From Micromonospora sp. M71_S20 (lineage in GTDB: Bacteria; Actinomycetota; Actinomycetes; Mycobacteriales; Micromonosporaceae), in contig NZ_RCCV01000004.1 of the NCBI RefSeq assembly GCF_003664255.1, positions 124,001-188,000 of the forward strand: a stretch of DNA of 64,000 nucleotides, read 5' to 3'. Each line of letters begins with the position of its first letter. Within the stretch, counting starts at the first letter, position 1. The notes below the pieces were generated by a model that did not search any database, was not told where the DNA came from, and saw only the letters and a list, made by a program, of their open reading frames with translations. The translations under genes and the position numbers were made by a program. Positions 22,401-53,506 of the stretch are shown here, piece by piece.

Positions 22401-25400
22401 GTCCTCGACGAGCCGGCGCTGGCCCGGCTGGGCGCGGTGCTCGCCGGCACCGGCGAGGACCAGGTGGCGATCCGCCCGTCGGGAGTGTTCGCCCGCCGGC
22501 TGACCCGCGTCGCCCCGGGCGCGGGCGGCCGGCCCGGCTGGACGCCCCGGGGCACCGTCCTGGTGACCGGCGGCACCGGCGCCCTCGGGGCCCACGTCGC
22601 CCGCTGGCTCGCCGCCGCCGGCGCCGCGCACGTGCTGCTCACCAGCCGCACCGGACCGGACGCCCCGGGCGCCGCCGAGCTGGTCGCCGACCTCGCCGCG
22701 CGGGGTGTACCGGCCACCGTCGCCGCCTGCGACGCCGCCGACCGGGACGCGATGGCCGCGCTGCTGGCCGGCATCCCCACCGACCGGCCGCTGACCGCCG
22801 TCGTGCACACCGCGGGCGTGCTGGACGACGGCGTCCTCGACGGGCTCGACGCGGCGCGCTGCGACACCGTGCTCCGGCCCAAGGCGACCGCCGCCCGCGT
22901 GCTGCACGAGCTGACCGCGGGGATCGACCTGGACGCCTTCGTGCTGTTCTCCTCCTTCGCCGGCACCGTCGGCGGCGCGGGGCAGGGCAACTACGCGGCG
23001 GCGAACGCCTACCTCGACGCGTTCGCGGAGCACCGGCGCGGCCAGGGCCTGCCGGCCACCTCGATCGCCTGGGGGGCCTGGGCCGACGCCGGCATGGCGC
23101 AGGACCCGCTGGTCGCCGAGCGGATGCGGCGCGGCGGCCTGCCCCCGATGGCGCCGGACGCGGCCGTCGCGGTCCTCGGGGACGCCGCCACCCACGCCGT
23201 CCCCTGCACCGTGGTCGCCGCCGTCGACTGGGCGCTGTTCGGCCCGGCGTTGACCGCCGCCCGCCCGAGCCCGCTGGTCGGCGCGCTGGTCACCGGGGCC
23301 GCCCCGGCACGCGACGGCCTCGCCCGGCTCACCGGCCTGCCCGCCGCCGAGCGGGACCGCGCGGTGCTCGACCTCGTCCGGGGCGCCGCCGCCGCGGTGC
23401 TCGGCCACGACTCCGCCGCCGCCATCGACCCGGAGCGGGCCTTCACCGACCTGGGCTTCGACTCGCTGACCGCGGTCGAGTTCCGCAACGGCCTGAACGC
23501 CGCGACCGGGCTGACGCTGCCCGCCACCCTGGTCTTCGATCACCCCACCCCGCAGGCACTCGCCGCGTTCCTGCGCGCCGCGCTCCTCGGCGACGACCCG
23601 GACCGGGACCCCGACGCGGTCGAGCCCGCCGGCGCGGACGAGCCGATCGCCGTCGTGGCGATGGCGTGCCGGTTCCCCGGTGGGGTGCGCTCGCCCGAGG
23701 ACCTGTGGCGGCTGCTGGCCGAGGGGCGCGACGGGGTAGTCCCGTTCCCGGCGGACCGGGGCTGGGACCTGGCCGGCCTCTACGACCCGAACCCCGGCCG
23801 GCCCGGCACGTCCTACGTGCGGGAGGGCGGGTTCGTCGACGCGGTCGGCGAGTTCGACGCGGCGTTCTTCGGCCTCTCGCCCCGGGAGGCCCTCGCCATG
23901 GACCCGCAGCAGCGGCTGCTGCTGGAGACCGCCTGGGAGACGTTCGAGCGGGCGGGCATCGACCCGGCCACCGTGCGGGGACAGCGCGCCGGCGTCTTCG
24001 TCGGCACCAACGGCCAGGACTACCCGCAGCTCCTCGGCGGCGTCACCGACGAGGTCGAGGGCTATCTCGGCACCGGCAACGCGGCCAGCGTGGTGTCCGG
24101 CCGGATCTCCTACACCTTCGGCCTGGAGGGGCCGGCGCTGACCGTGGACACGGCGTGCTCGGCGTCGCTGGTCGCGGTGCATCTCGCCGCGCGGTCGCTG
24201 CGCGCCGGGGAGTCCACCCTGGCGCTGGCCGGCGGGGTGACGGTGATGGCGACGCCGGGCGTGTTCACCGAGTTCAGCCGGCAGCGCGGGCTGGCCGCCG
24301 ACGGGCGGTGCAAGCCGTTCGCGGCGGCGGCCGACGGGACGGGCTGGGGCGAGGGCGTCGGTCTGCTGCTGCTGGAGCGGCTGTCGGACGCGCGTCGCAA
24401 CGGGCACCGGGTCCTCGCCCTGGTGCGGGGCAGCGCGGTGAACTCCGATGGTGCGTCGAACGGGTTGACCGCGCCGAACGGGCCGTCGCAGCAGCGGGTG
24501 ATTCGGCAGGCTCTGGCGAACGCGGGGTTGTCGGCGGCTGAGGTGGATGTGGTGGAGGCGCACGGGACGGGTACGACGTTGGGTGACCCGATTGAGGCGC
24601 AGGCGTTGCTGGCCACGTACGGGCAGGACCGGGACCGGCCGTTGTGGTTGGGGTCGGTGAAGTCGAACATCGGGCACACCCAGGCGGCGGCCGGGGTGGC
24701 CGGGGTGATCAAGATGATCATGGCGATGCGGCACGGGACGTTGCCCCGCACCCTGCACGTCGACGCGCCGACCCCGCATGTGGACTGGTCGGCCGGCGCG
24801 GTCGAACTGCTCACCGAGCCCGTGGCGTGGCCGGAGACCGGCCGTCCCCGGCGCGCCGGCGTCTCCGCCTTCGGGGTCAGCGGCACCAACGCCCACGTCG
24901 TGCTCGAGGCGGCCGACGACGAGCCGGCCGCGCCCGCCCCGGCTCACCACGCCGTGCCCTGGGTGCTGTCGGCGAGGACGCCCGCCGCGCTGCGCGCCGC
25001 CGCCGCCGCGCTGCGCGCCGTGCTGGCCGACCTGCCCGACGCGTCGCCCGCCGACGTCGGCGCGTCGCTCGCCCTGGGCCGGTCGGCGTTCCCGCACCGC
25101 GCCGCCGTCGTCGGCCGGGACCGGGCCGAGCTGCTGCGCGGCGTCGACGCCCTTGCCGCCGGGGCCGCCGCCACCGGGTTGACCACCGCCACGGCGGCCG
25201 GTCGCGGCGGCCTGGTCTGGGTGTTCCCCGGCCAGGGGTCGCAGTGGGCTGGCATGGCGGTGGACCTGCTGGAGACCTCCGCGCCGTTCGCCGCCCGGAT
25301 GGCCGAGTGCGCGGCGGCGCTGAGCCCGCACGTCGACTGGTCCCTGCTGGAGGTCGTCCGCGAGGGCCGGGTGCTCGACCGGGTCGACGTGGTGCAGCCG

Positions 25401-28400
25401 GTGCTGTGGGCGGTGATGGTGTCCCTGGCCGAGATGTGGCGGGCGGCCGGCGTCGAGCCGGACGCCGTCGTCGGGCACTCCCAGGGCGAGATCGCCGCGG
25501 CCTGCGTGGCCGGCGCACTGTCGCTGGCGGACGCCGCGAAGGTCGTCGCGCTGCGCAGCCAGGCGCTGGTGGCGCTGGCCGGCCTCGGCGGGATGGCCTC
25601 GGTCGGCGCGACCGAGACCGACGTGACGGCGACGCTGCGGCAGCGGTGGCCGGACCGCCTCTCGGTGGCCGCTCGCAACGGCCCCCGCTCGGTCGTGGTC
25701 TCCGGCGACCCGGTCGCCCTGGAGGAGCTGCTCGCCGACTGCGCTGACCGGGGCGTGCGGGCCCGCCGCATCGAGGTCGACTACGCCTCGCACTGCGCCC
25801 ACGTCGAGGCGGTGCGGGATACCCTGACCACGGCGCTCGCCGGGATCGCCCCGACCGGCGGCCTCCCGTTCTACTCGACCGTGAGCGGGACCCGCCTCGA
25901 CAGCGCCGAGCTGGACGCCGGCTACTGGTACCGCAACCTGCGCGAGACCGTCCGCTTCGAACAGGTCGTGCGCCTGCTGCTGGACACCGAGCACCGGTAC
26001 TTCGTGGAGGTCAGCCCGCACCCGGTGCTCACCGTCGCGGTGCAGGAGACCGTAGACGAGGCCGGCGTCGACGCGGCCGTGCTAAGCACCCTGCGCCGGC
26101 ACGAGGACGGCGCGCACCAGTTCACCACCGCGCTGGCCGGGGCGCACGCCCACGGGGTCCCCGTGCGGTGGGAGCGGCTGTTCGCCGACCGGGGCCGGGT
26201 GGACCTGCCCACCTATCCGTTCGAGCGCCGCCGGTACTGGCCGGACGCGACGAACGCCCCGGCCGCCGCCGACCCCGCCGAGTCGCGGTTCTGGGACGCG
26301 GTCGAGCGCGCCGACCACCACGGCATCGCCGGGACGCTGCGGGTGCCGCGGGAGGCGCTGCCCGCGCTGGACGTCGTCGTCCCGGCACTGGCCGCCTGGC
26401 GGCGGACCCGGCACGAACGGTCGCAGCTCGACTCCTGGCGGTACCGGGTCACCTGGAAGCCGCTGCCCCGCGCCGCCGGGGCCCGCCTCGACGGCACCTG
26501 GCTGCTCCTGCTGCCCGGCGACGGCGCGGCCGCCGGTCCCGTCGAGCCGGTCGCCGCCGCGCTGGCCGCGCACGGCGCGAGGGTCGTTCGGGTGCCGGCC
26601 GGCCAGGACCCCGTCCCGGCCGCCGCCGATCCCGCCGTCAGCGGCGTGCTCGCGCTGCCCGGCCGCGCCGGCGCCGACGGGCTGGCCGACACCACCGAAC
26701 TGGTCACCGCGCTCGGCGCGGCGGCGGGACCGGCGCGGCTGTGGGTGCTGACCTCCGGCGCGGTGTCGGTGGGCGTCGGGGACCCGCTGCGCGACCCGGC
26801 GCAGGCCCAGTGGTGGGGGCTGGGCCGGGTCGCGGGCTGGGAGTATCCGCACCGCTGGGGCGGCCTGGTCGACCTGCCCGAGGACCTGGACGACCGGGCC
26901 GCCGACCGGCTGGTCGCGGTCCTCGCCGCCGCCGACGGCGAGGACCAGGTGGCGGTACGGCCGACCGGTGTCTTCGCCCGCCGCCTGGCGCGGGCCGCGT
27001 CGCCGCCGGCCGGGGAGCCGTTCGCCGCGCCCGGCGGCACGATCCTGGTGACCGGTGGCACGGGGGCGCTCGGCGCGCACGTCGCCCGGTGGCTGGCCGA
27101 GCGCGGCGCCGAGCACCTGCTGCTGGTCAGCCGGCGTGGCCCGGACGCCCCGGAGGCGCTGGCGCTGGTGGACGAGCTGACCGCCCTGGGCACCCGGGTG
27201 ACCGTGGCCGCGTGCGACGTGACGGATCGCGCCGCGCTGGCGGCGCTGCTCGCCGACGTGCCGGCCGGGCAACCGCTGACCGGCGTCGTGCACACGGCCG
27301 GGGTGCTCGACGACGGCGTCCTCGGCGCGTTGTCCGCCCCGCGCTTCGAGCGGGTGCTGGCGCCGAAGGTGGCGGCGACGCGGCACCTGCACGAGTTGAC
27401 CCGAGAGCTGGACCTGTCGCTGTTCGTCCTGTTCTCCTCGTTCGCCGCCACCGTTGGTGGCGCGGGGCAGGGGAACTACGCGGCGGCGAACGCCTACCTC
27501 GACGCGTTCGCCGAGTATCGGCGCGGGCAGGGCCTACCGGCCGTCTCCGTGGCCTGGGGGGCCTGGGGCGGCGGCGGTCTGGCCGAGACGAGGGTGGCCG
27601 CGCAGCGGTTGCGTCGCGGCGGCGCGCTGCCGATGGCGCCCGCGCAGGCCATCGCCGCCCTCGAGCAGGCGGTCGAGGGCGACGCCCCGGTGATCGCGAT
27701 CGCCGACATCGACTGGAACCGGTTCCTGCCCGGCGGCGCCGAGTTGAGGCCGAGCCCGTTCCTCGCCGACCTGCCCGAGGTCCGGCGTCGCCTCGACCGG
27801 GCCGCCGCCGAGGGGAACCAGCCCGACGCCGGGCTGGCCGGCCGGCTCGCCGGCCAGCCCGAGGCCGAGCGGCTACGGATACTGCTGGAGACCGTGCGCG
27901 CCGAGGCGGCCGCGGTGCTCGGGCACGAGACGGTCGAGACCGTCGAGGCGAACCGGGCATTCAAGGAGTTGGGCTTCGACTCGCTGACCGCCGTCGAGCT
28001 GCGCAACCGGCTCGGCGCGGCCACCGGCCTGGTGCTGCCCACCACGCTGGTCTTCGACCACCCGAATCCGACCGCGCTCGCCACCCACCTGCTCGGCGTC
28101 CTGGTTCCGGCCGCGGCGGCGGTCACGGCCGCGCCGGTCGCCGCCGGCACCGACGAGCCGATCGCCATCGTCGGAATGGGCTGCCGGTTCCCCGGCGGGG
28201 TCCACTCGCCGGCGGACCTGTGGGGGCTGCTGGACGGCGGCGTCGACGCGGTCGGCCCCCTTCCCGCCGACCGGGGCTGGGACGTCGAGGGACGCTACGA
28301 CCCCGAGGGCGAACGGCCCGGCACGTTCTACGTCCGGGAGGGCGCCTTCCTGCACGAGGCCGCCGACTTCGACGCCGACTTCTTCGGCATCTCGCCGCGG

Positions 28401-31400
28401 GAGGCGCTCGCCATGGACCCGCAGCAGCGACTGCTGCTGGAGACGTCCTGGGAGGCGCTCGAACGCGCCGGCATCGACCCGACGTCGCTGCGGGGCAGCC
28501 AGACCGGGGTCTTCACCGGCACCAACGGCGGCGACTACACCTCGCTGCTGGCCGACTCGGCGGGCTCCGCCGAGGGCTATTTGCTGACCGGCAACGCGGC
28601 CAGCGTGGTGTCCGGCCGGGTCGCCTACGCCCTGGGCCTGGAGGGGCCGGCGCTGACCGTCGACACGGCGTGCTCGGCCTCGCTGGTCGCGCTGCACCTC
28701 GCCGTGCGGTCGCTGCGCGCCGGGGAGTGCGCCCTGGCGCTGGCCGGTGGCGTGACGGTGATGGCGACGCCGGGCGTGTTCACCGAGTTCAGCCGGCAGC
28801 GCGGGCTGGCCGCCGACGGGCGGTGCAAGCCGTTCGCGGCGGGCGCGGACGGGACGGGCTGGGGCGAGGGCGCCGGCGTGCTCGTGCTGGAGCGGCTGTC
28901 GGACGCGCGCCGCAATGGGCACCGGGTCCTCGCGGTGGTGCGGGGCAGCGCGGTGAACTCCGATGGTGCGTCGAACGGGTTGACCGCGCCGAGCGGGCCG
29001 TCGCAGCAGCGGGTGATCCGGCAGGCTCTGGCGAACGCGGGGCTGTCGCCGTCCGAGGTGGACGCGGTGGAGGCGCACGGGACGGGCACGACGTTGGGTG
29101 ACCCGATCGAGGCGCAGGCGTTGTTGGCGACGTATGGGCAGGGTCGGCCGGCGGACCGGCCGTTGTGGTTGGGGTCGGTGAAGTCGAACATCGGGCACAC
29201 CCAGGCGGCGGCCGGGGTGGCCGGGGTGATCAAAATGGTGCTGGCGATGCGGCACGGGGTGCTGCCCCGCACCCTGCACGTCGACGCCCCGACGCCCGAG
29301 GTGGACTGGTCGGCCGGCGCAGTGGAGCTGCTCACCGAGCCGGTCGCCTGGGCGCCCGCCGGCCGCCCCCGTCGCGCCGGCGTCTCCGCGTTCGGCATCA
29401 GCGGCACCAACGCCCACCTCGTGCTGGAGGAGGGCCCGGACGGCGACGCCACCGAGGCCCGCCGGAGCGCCGGCGTGCTGCCCTGGGTGCTGTCGGCCCG
29501 GACCGCCGAAGAGCTGCGCGCCCAGGCGCACCGGCTGCTCGCCGCGCTCACCCCCGACGCGTCACCGACGGACGTCGGCCTGTCCCTGGCCACCGGCCGG
29601 ACCCGGTTCGCGCACCGCGCCGTGCTGCTCGGCAGCGACGTCGCGGAGTTCACCGCCGGGCTGACGGCCCTCGCCACGGGCGCGCCCCCGCCGGACCTGA
29701 CGGTCGATACCGCCGCCGACGGTCGGCTCGCCCTGCTCTTCGCCGGGCAGGGCACGCAACGGGTCGGCATGGGCCGCGAGCTGCACGCCCGGTTCACCGT
29801 GTTCGCCGACGCCTTCGACGCGGCCTGCGCCGAGCTGGACCGGCACCTCCCGGCCCCGCTGCGGGACGTGGTCTTCGGCGTGCCGCCGGACGCCGCGACC
29901 CTGCTCGACCGCACCGACTTCGCGCAGGCCGGGCTGTTCGCCGTTCAGGTCGCCCTGTTCCGGACCCTCACCGAGTGGGGGGTCCGCCCGGACTACCTGC
30001 TCGGCCACTCTGTCGGCGAACTGGCCGCCGCGCACGTCGCCGGGGTGCTGGACCTGACCGACGCCGCCGCGCTGGTCGCCGCGCGCGGCCTGCTGATGCG
30101 GGCACTGCCCTCGGGCGGGGCGATGGTCGCCGTCCGCGCCACCGAGGCCGAGGTGCTGCCGCTGCTGACCGACGGGCTGTCGATCGCCGCCGTCAACGGC
30201 CCGGCGTCGGTGGTGGTGTCCGGCGACGAGGACGCCGCGCTGGCCGTGGCGGCCCACTTCGCGGCGCTCGGCCGCAAGACGAAGCGGCTGCGGGTCAGCC
30301 ACGCGTTCCACTCGCCCCGGATGGACGCCATGTGCGAGGACTTCCGCGCCGTCGCCGAGCGGGTCACCTACCACGAGCCGACCGTGCCGATCATCTCCAC
30401 GCTGACCGGGGAGCCGGTGCGCGCCGGCGAACTGGGCGACCCCGACTACTGGGTACGGCACGCCCGCGAGGCCGTCCGGTTCGCCGACGGCCTCGCCCGG
30501 CTCGGCGAGCGCGGCGTCACGACGTTCGTCGAGCTGGGGCCCGACGGCGCGCTGACCGGCCTGGTGCCCGAGATCCTGCCCGACGAGGCGATCCGGTGCG
30601 TCCCCACCCTGCGCCCGGACCGCGACGAATCCCGGACTCTGCTGGCCGCGGTCGCCCGGCTGCACGGGCGGGGCTGCGCGCTGGACTGGGCGGCGGTGTT
30701 CGCCGGCAGCGGCGCCCGGCGGGTCGAGCTGCCGACCTACCCCTTCGCGCACCGGCGGTACTGGCCGCAGCCCGCCGCGCCCGCCCCGGCGGCCGGCGCG
30801 GACGCCGTCGAGCACCGGTTCTGGTCGGCCGTCGACCGCGCCGACCTCACCGGGCTGCCGGTCACCGCCGACGATCGCCTCGCCGACGTCCTGCCCGCGC
30901 TGTCGCGGTGGCGGCGCGGGGAGCAGGAGCGGGCCCGGGTGGACTCGTGGCGCTACCGGGTCACCTGGAAACCGGTGGCGACGCCGGCACAGACGCCGGG
31001 CGGCACCTGGCTCGTCGTGGAGCCGGGCACCAGCGCCGACGGCGACCTGGTGGCGGACTGCGTGGCGGCCCTCGCGGCGCACGGCGAGGTCGTCCGGGTG
31101 CACCCCGCCGGGGTGCGCGCCGCGCTCGCGGCCCGTCCCCGGCTCGGCGGCGTGCTGTCGCTGGCCGGCCTGGGCGACGACGGCGCGGTCGAGCTGACCG
31201 AACTCGTACACGCACTGGCCGACTCGGACGCCCGCGCCGCCCTGTGGGTGGTGACCTCCGGCGCGGTGGCGGTCACGGCAGCCGCCGAGGTGCGCGAGCC
31301 CACCCGGGCGCAGGTCTGGGGCCTGGGACGGGTCGTCGGCTGGGAACACCCGCAGTGGTGGGGCGGCCTGGTCGACGTGCCGCGCCGCCTCGACGCCCGG

Positions 31401-32849
31401 ACCGCGGACGCATTCGCCCGGGTGCTCTCCGGCGGAGGCGAGGACCAGGTCGCGCTGCGCCCGTCCGGGGCGTACGTGCGCCGGCTCGTGCGCGCCGCCG
31501 CGCGGCCGGTCACCCGCCCCGGGGCGGTGCCGCGCGGCACGGTCCTCGTCACCGGTGGCACCGGCGCGCTCGGCGGCGAGGTCGCCCGGTGGCTGGCCCG
31601 CGGCGGGGCCGAGCACGTCCTGCTGCTCAGCCGCAGCGGACCGGACGCGCCGGGGGCGCGGGACCTGGCCGCCGAGCTGACCAGCCTCGGCACCCGGGTC
31701 ACCGTCACCGGCTGCGACGTCGCCGACCGGGCCGCACTGCGGGCCGTGGTGGACGCGCTCCCCGCCGACCTGCCCCTCGCCGGCGTCGTGCACACCGCCG
31801 GCGTCCTCGACGACGGGATGCTCGACACCCTCGACCGCACCCGCTTCGAGCGGGTGTTCGCGCCGAAGGTGACGGCCACCTGGCACCTGCACGAGCTGAC
31901 CCGCGAGCTGGACCTGTCGCTGTTCGTGCTCTTCTCGTCCTTCGCCGCCACGGTGGGCGGCCCCGGCCAGGGCAACTACGCGGCGGCCAACGCGTTCCTC
32001 GACGCGTTCGCCGAGTACCGGCGCGCGCTCGGGCTGCCTGCCACGTCGATCGCGTGGGGCGCCTGGGGCGGGTCCGGCATGGCGCAGGAGGAGGTGGCCG
32101 CGCGGCGGATGCGGCGCAACGGGCTGCCGGCCATGCCGCCGGAGCTGGCCGTCACCGCGCTCCAGCAGGCCGTCGAGCAGGACGAGACGTCCGTCGTGGT
32201 GACCGACATCGAATGGGACCGGTTCGCGGCCGGACTGGCGGCGACCCGGTCGAGCCCGTTGATCGACGACCTGCCCGACGCGCAGCGGGTCCGGCAGGCG
32301 CTCAGCGCCGAGCCGGCGGCCGGCCAGCGGTCCGTCCCGCCCGGCCGGCAGTGGGCGGACCTGCCCGAGGTGGAGCGCCGGGCCGCCGTCCTGGATCTGG
32401 TCCGCACCCACGCCGCCGCGGTCGTCGGGCACTCCTCGGCGGCGGCCGTCGACTCCGCGCGGCCGTTCAGCGAACTGGGCTTCGACTCGCTGACCGCGGT
32501 GGAGCTGCGCAACCACCTCGGCGCGGCGACCGGGCTGGAGCTGCCGCCCACGGTCGTCTTCGACCACCCCAGCCCGCAGGCGCTCGCCGAGCACCTGCTC
32601 GCCCAGCTCGGCGGCTCCGGTCAGGACGACCCGGTGCACGCCGAACTGGGCCGGCTGGAGGCCGCGGTCGCCGCGGCCATGCTCGACGAGGAGACGAGCG
32701 CGCTGGTGACCACCCGCCTCACCGCCCTGCTGGCCAGCGTGTCGGCCCGCGGCGCGGCCGCGGCGACCGCACCGGTCGCCGCGACGCTCGACAGCGCGAG
32801 CGTGGACGATGTCTTCGACTACATCGACAAGAAGTTCGGCAGGCGTTGA
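10485..32849 (+). CDS. Modular type I polyketide synthase, gene B (five modules)
   Basis: PKS of 7454 residues. The ATG at 10485 was chosen because it overlaps the gene A stop (TGATG) and opens a typical N-terminal coiled-coil docking helix ([11 protein letters not shown], then a charged stretch to residue 34) directly before the first KS. Domain order: KS-AT-KR-ACP (module 3), KS-AT-KR0-ACP (4), KS-AT-KR-ACP (5), KS-AT-KR-ACP (6), KS-AT-KR-ACP (7), then a C-terminal docking region ending [12 protein letters not shown]. All KS cysteines and ACP serines are intact. AT motifs predict methylmalonyl in 3, 4 and 6 and malonyl in 5 and 7. There is no DH or ER, so the protein should install hydroxyls at four positions and leave one ketone because the module 4 KR is degenerate. 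The stop lies 35 nt before gene C; the genes are probably one transcript. Confidence 0.97.
10587..15128 (+). other. PKS module 3: KS-AT(methylmalonyl)-KR-ACP
   Basis: KS about 10587-11860 (Cys codon 11112). AT about 12178-13190 with GHSQGE and YASH. A dimerisation-element-like helix pair precedes the KR (FWAAVE, then about 50 residues to DSWRYR). KR about 14010-14700 has [11 protein letters not shown] and YAAAN, so it is predicted active and B-type. ACP about 14860-15065, Ser 14952. Expected: alpha-methyl, beta-hydroxy unit. The KS end and AT are identical in DNA to module 8. Confidence 0.9.
11611..13106 (+). repeat. 1.5 kb identical KS-AT tract, copy 1 (partner 34005-35500)
   Basis: Bases 11611-13106 of module 3 and 34005-35500 of module 8 (offset 22394) translate identically, and I found no nucleotide difference by eye. 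The tract covers the C-terminal KS, the KS-AT linker and nearly the whole methylmalonyl AT, and ends sharply within the post-AT linker. Codons are G/T-ending. Confidence 0.9.
15129..19275 (+). other. PKS module 4: KS-AT(methylmalonyl)-degenerate KR-ACP
   Basis: KS about 15133-16410 (Cys codon 15651). AT about 16727-17740 with YASH. The KR region (about 18330-18860) is broken in kind. TGGTGxLG reads TGADDPVT. The stretch of about 20 residues carrying the LDD motif and catalytic Lys is missing ([16 protein letters not shown]). The Tyr is Leu (18657-18659, residue 2725) and the Asn is Gly (residue 2729). No dimerisation element precedes it. The frame is intact, so this is a neutralised rather than frameshifted domain. 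ACP Ser 19110. Expected: alpha-methyl unit with the beta-ketone left unreduced. Confidence 0.9.
15765..16440 (+). repeat. Identical KS tract, copy 1 (partner 43370-44045)
   Basis: About 676 bp of the C-terminal half of the module 4 KS is identical to module 10 (offset 27605), ending in the KS-AT linker after the PEPDPTPA codons. Both carry the unusual [12 protein letters not shown] variant in place of the HTQAA form of the other modules. Confidence 0.88.
19285..23625 (+). other. PKS module 5: KS-AT(malonyl)-KR-ACP
   Basis: KS about 19290-20570 (Cys codon 19800); the loop after DRGW differs from all other modules ([15 protein letters not shown]). AT about 20860-21860 has GHSIGE and HAFH, so malonyl-CoA. 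There is no DH and no dimerisation element; the AT is followed closely by [11 protein letters not shown] about 22550-23250 has [11 protein letters not shown] and YAAAN: active, B-type. ACP about 23370-23580, Ser 23463. Expected: unbranched beta-hydroxy unit. Confidence 0.9.
23635..28145 (+). other. PKS module 6: KS-AT(methylmalonyl)-KR-ACP
   Basis: KS about 23637-24910 (Cys codon 24156, DTACSAS variant). AT about 25210-26250 with GHSQGE and YASH. A dimerisation-element-like segment starts at [12 protein letters not shown] about 27030-27730 has [11 protein letters not shown] and YAAAN: active, B-type. ACP about 27890-28095, Ser 27981. Expected: alpha-methyl, beta-hydroxy unit. Confidence 0.9.
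28155..32620 (+). other. PKS module 7: KS-AT(malonyl)-KR-ACP
   Basis: KS about 28155-29430 (Cys codon 28671, DTACSAS). AT about 29720-30770 has GHSVGE and HAFH, so malonyl-CoA. A dimerisation element ([10 protein letters not shown]) precedes the KR at about 31540-32230, which has [11 protein letters not shown] and YAAAN: active, B-type. ACP about 32390-32610, Ser 32487. The docking tail follows to 32849. Expected: unbranched beta-hydroxy unit. Confidence 0.9.
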
Positions 32850-32884
32850 GCGGCCGAGACGAGCCGGGTCAGGGGAAATCCGCA

Positions 32885-53404
<20,520 letters not shown>

Positions 53405-53407
53405 CCA

Positions 53408-53446
53408 CGGCGGGGCGGGGCGGACGACGTCCGCCCCGCCCCGCCG
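53408..53446. terminator. Strong GC hairpin between convergent transcripts
   Basis: A perfect 18-bp inverted repeat (53408-53425 with 53429-53446) around a 3-nt loop, starting 3 nt after the gene C stop and about 60 nt beyond the glycosyltransferase stop on the other strand. There is no U-run on either side, as is common for actinomycete terminators. Placed to end both the PKS transcript and the convergent operon. Confidence 0.8.
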
Positions 53447-53506
53447 GCTGTCGCCCCAAGACCCGGCAGGCTCCCGGCACCCCCGGTGCCCGCGCCGCCG
53501 CCCAGG

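Noticed and set aside
19521..26021. A - strand open frame of more than 2000 codons opposite gene B, and similar Arg/His-rich antisense frames at 33035-35770, 36152-42004 and 45671-50386
   Set aside because: They are mirror frames caused by high GC and few stop codons opposite a real PKS. Their translations are low-complexity and follow no family, while the + strand has full domain homology.
29165..32884. In-frame extension of PKS gene C upstream of 32885
   Set aside because: It would overlap gene B by more than 3.6 kb with no homology. The RBS and docking helix fix the start at 32885.
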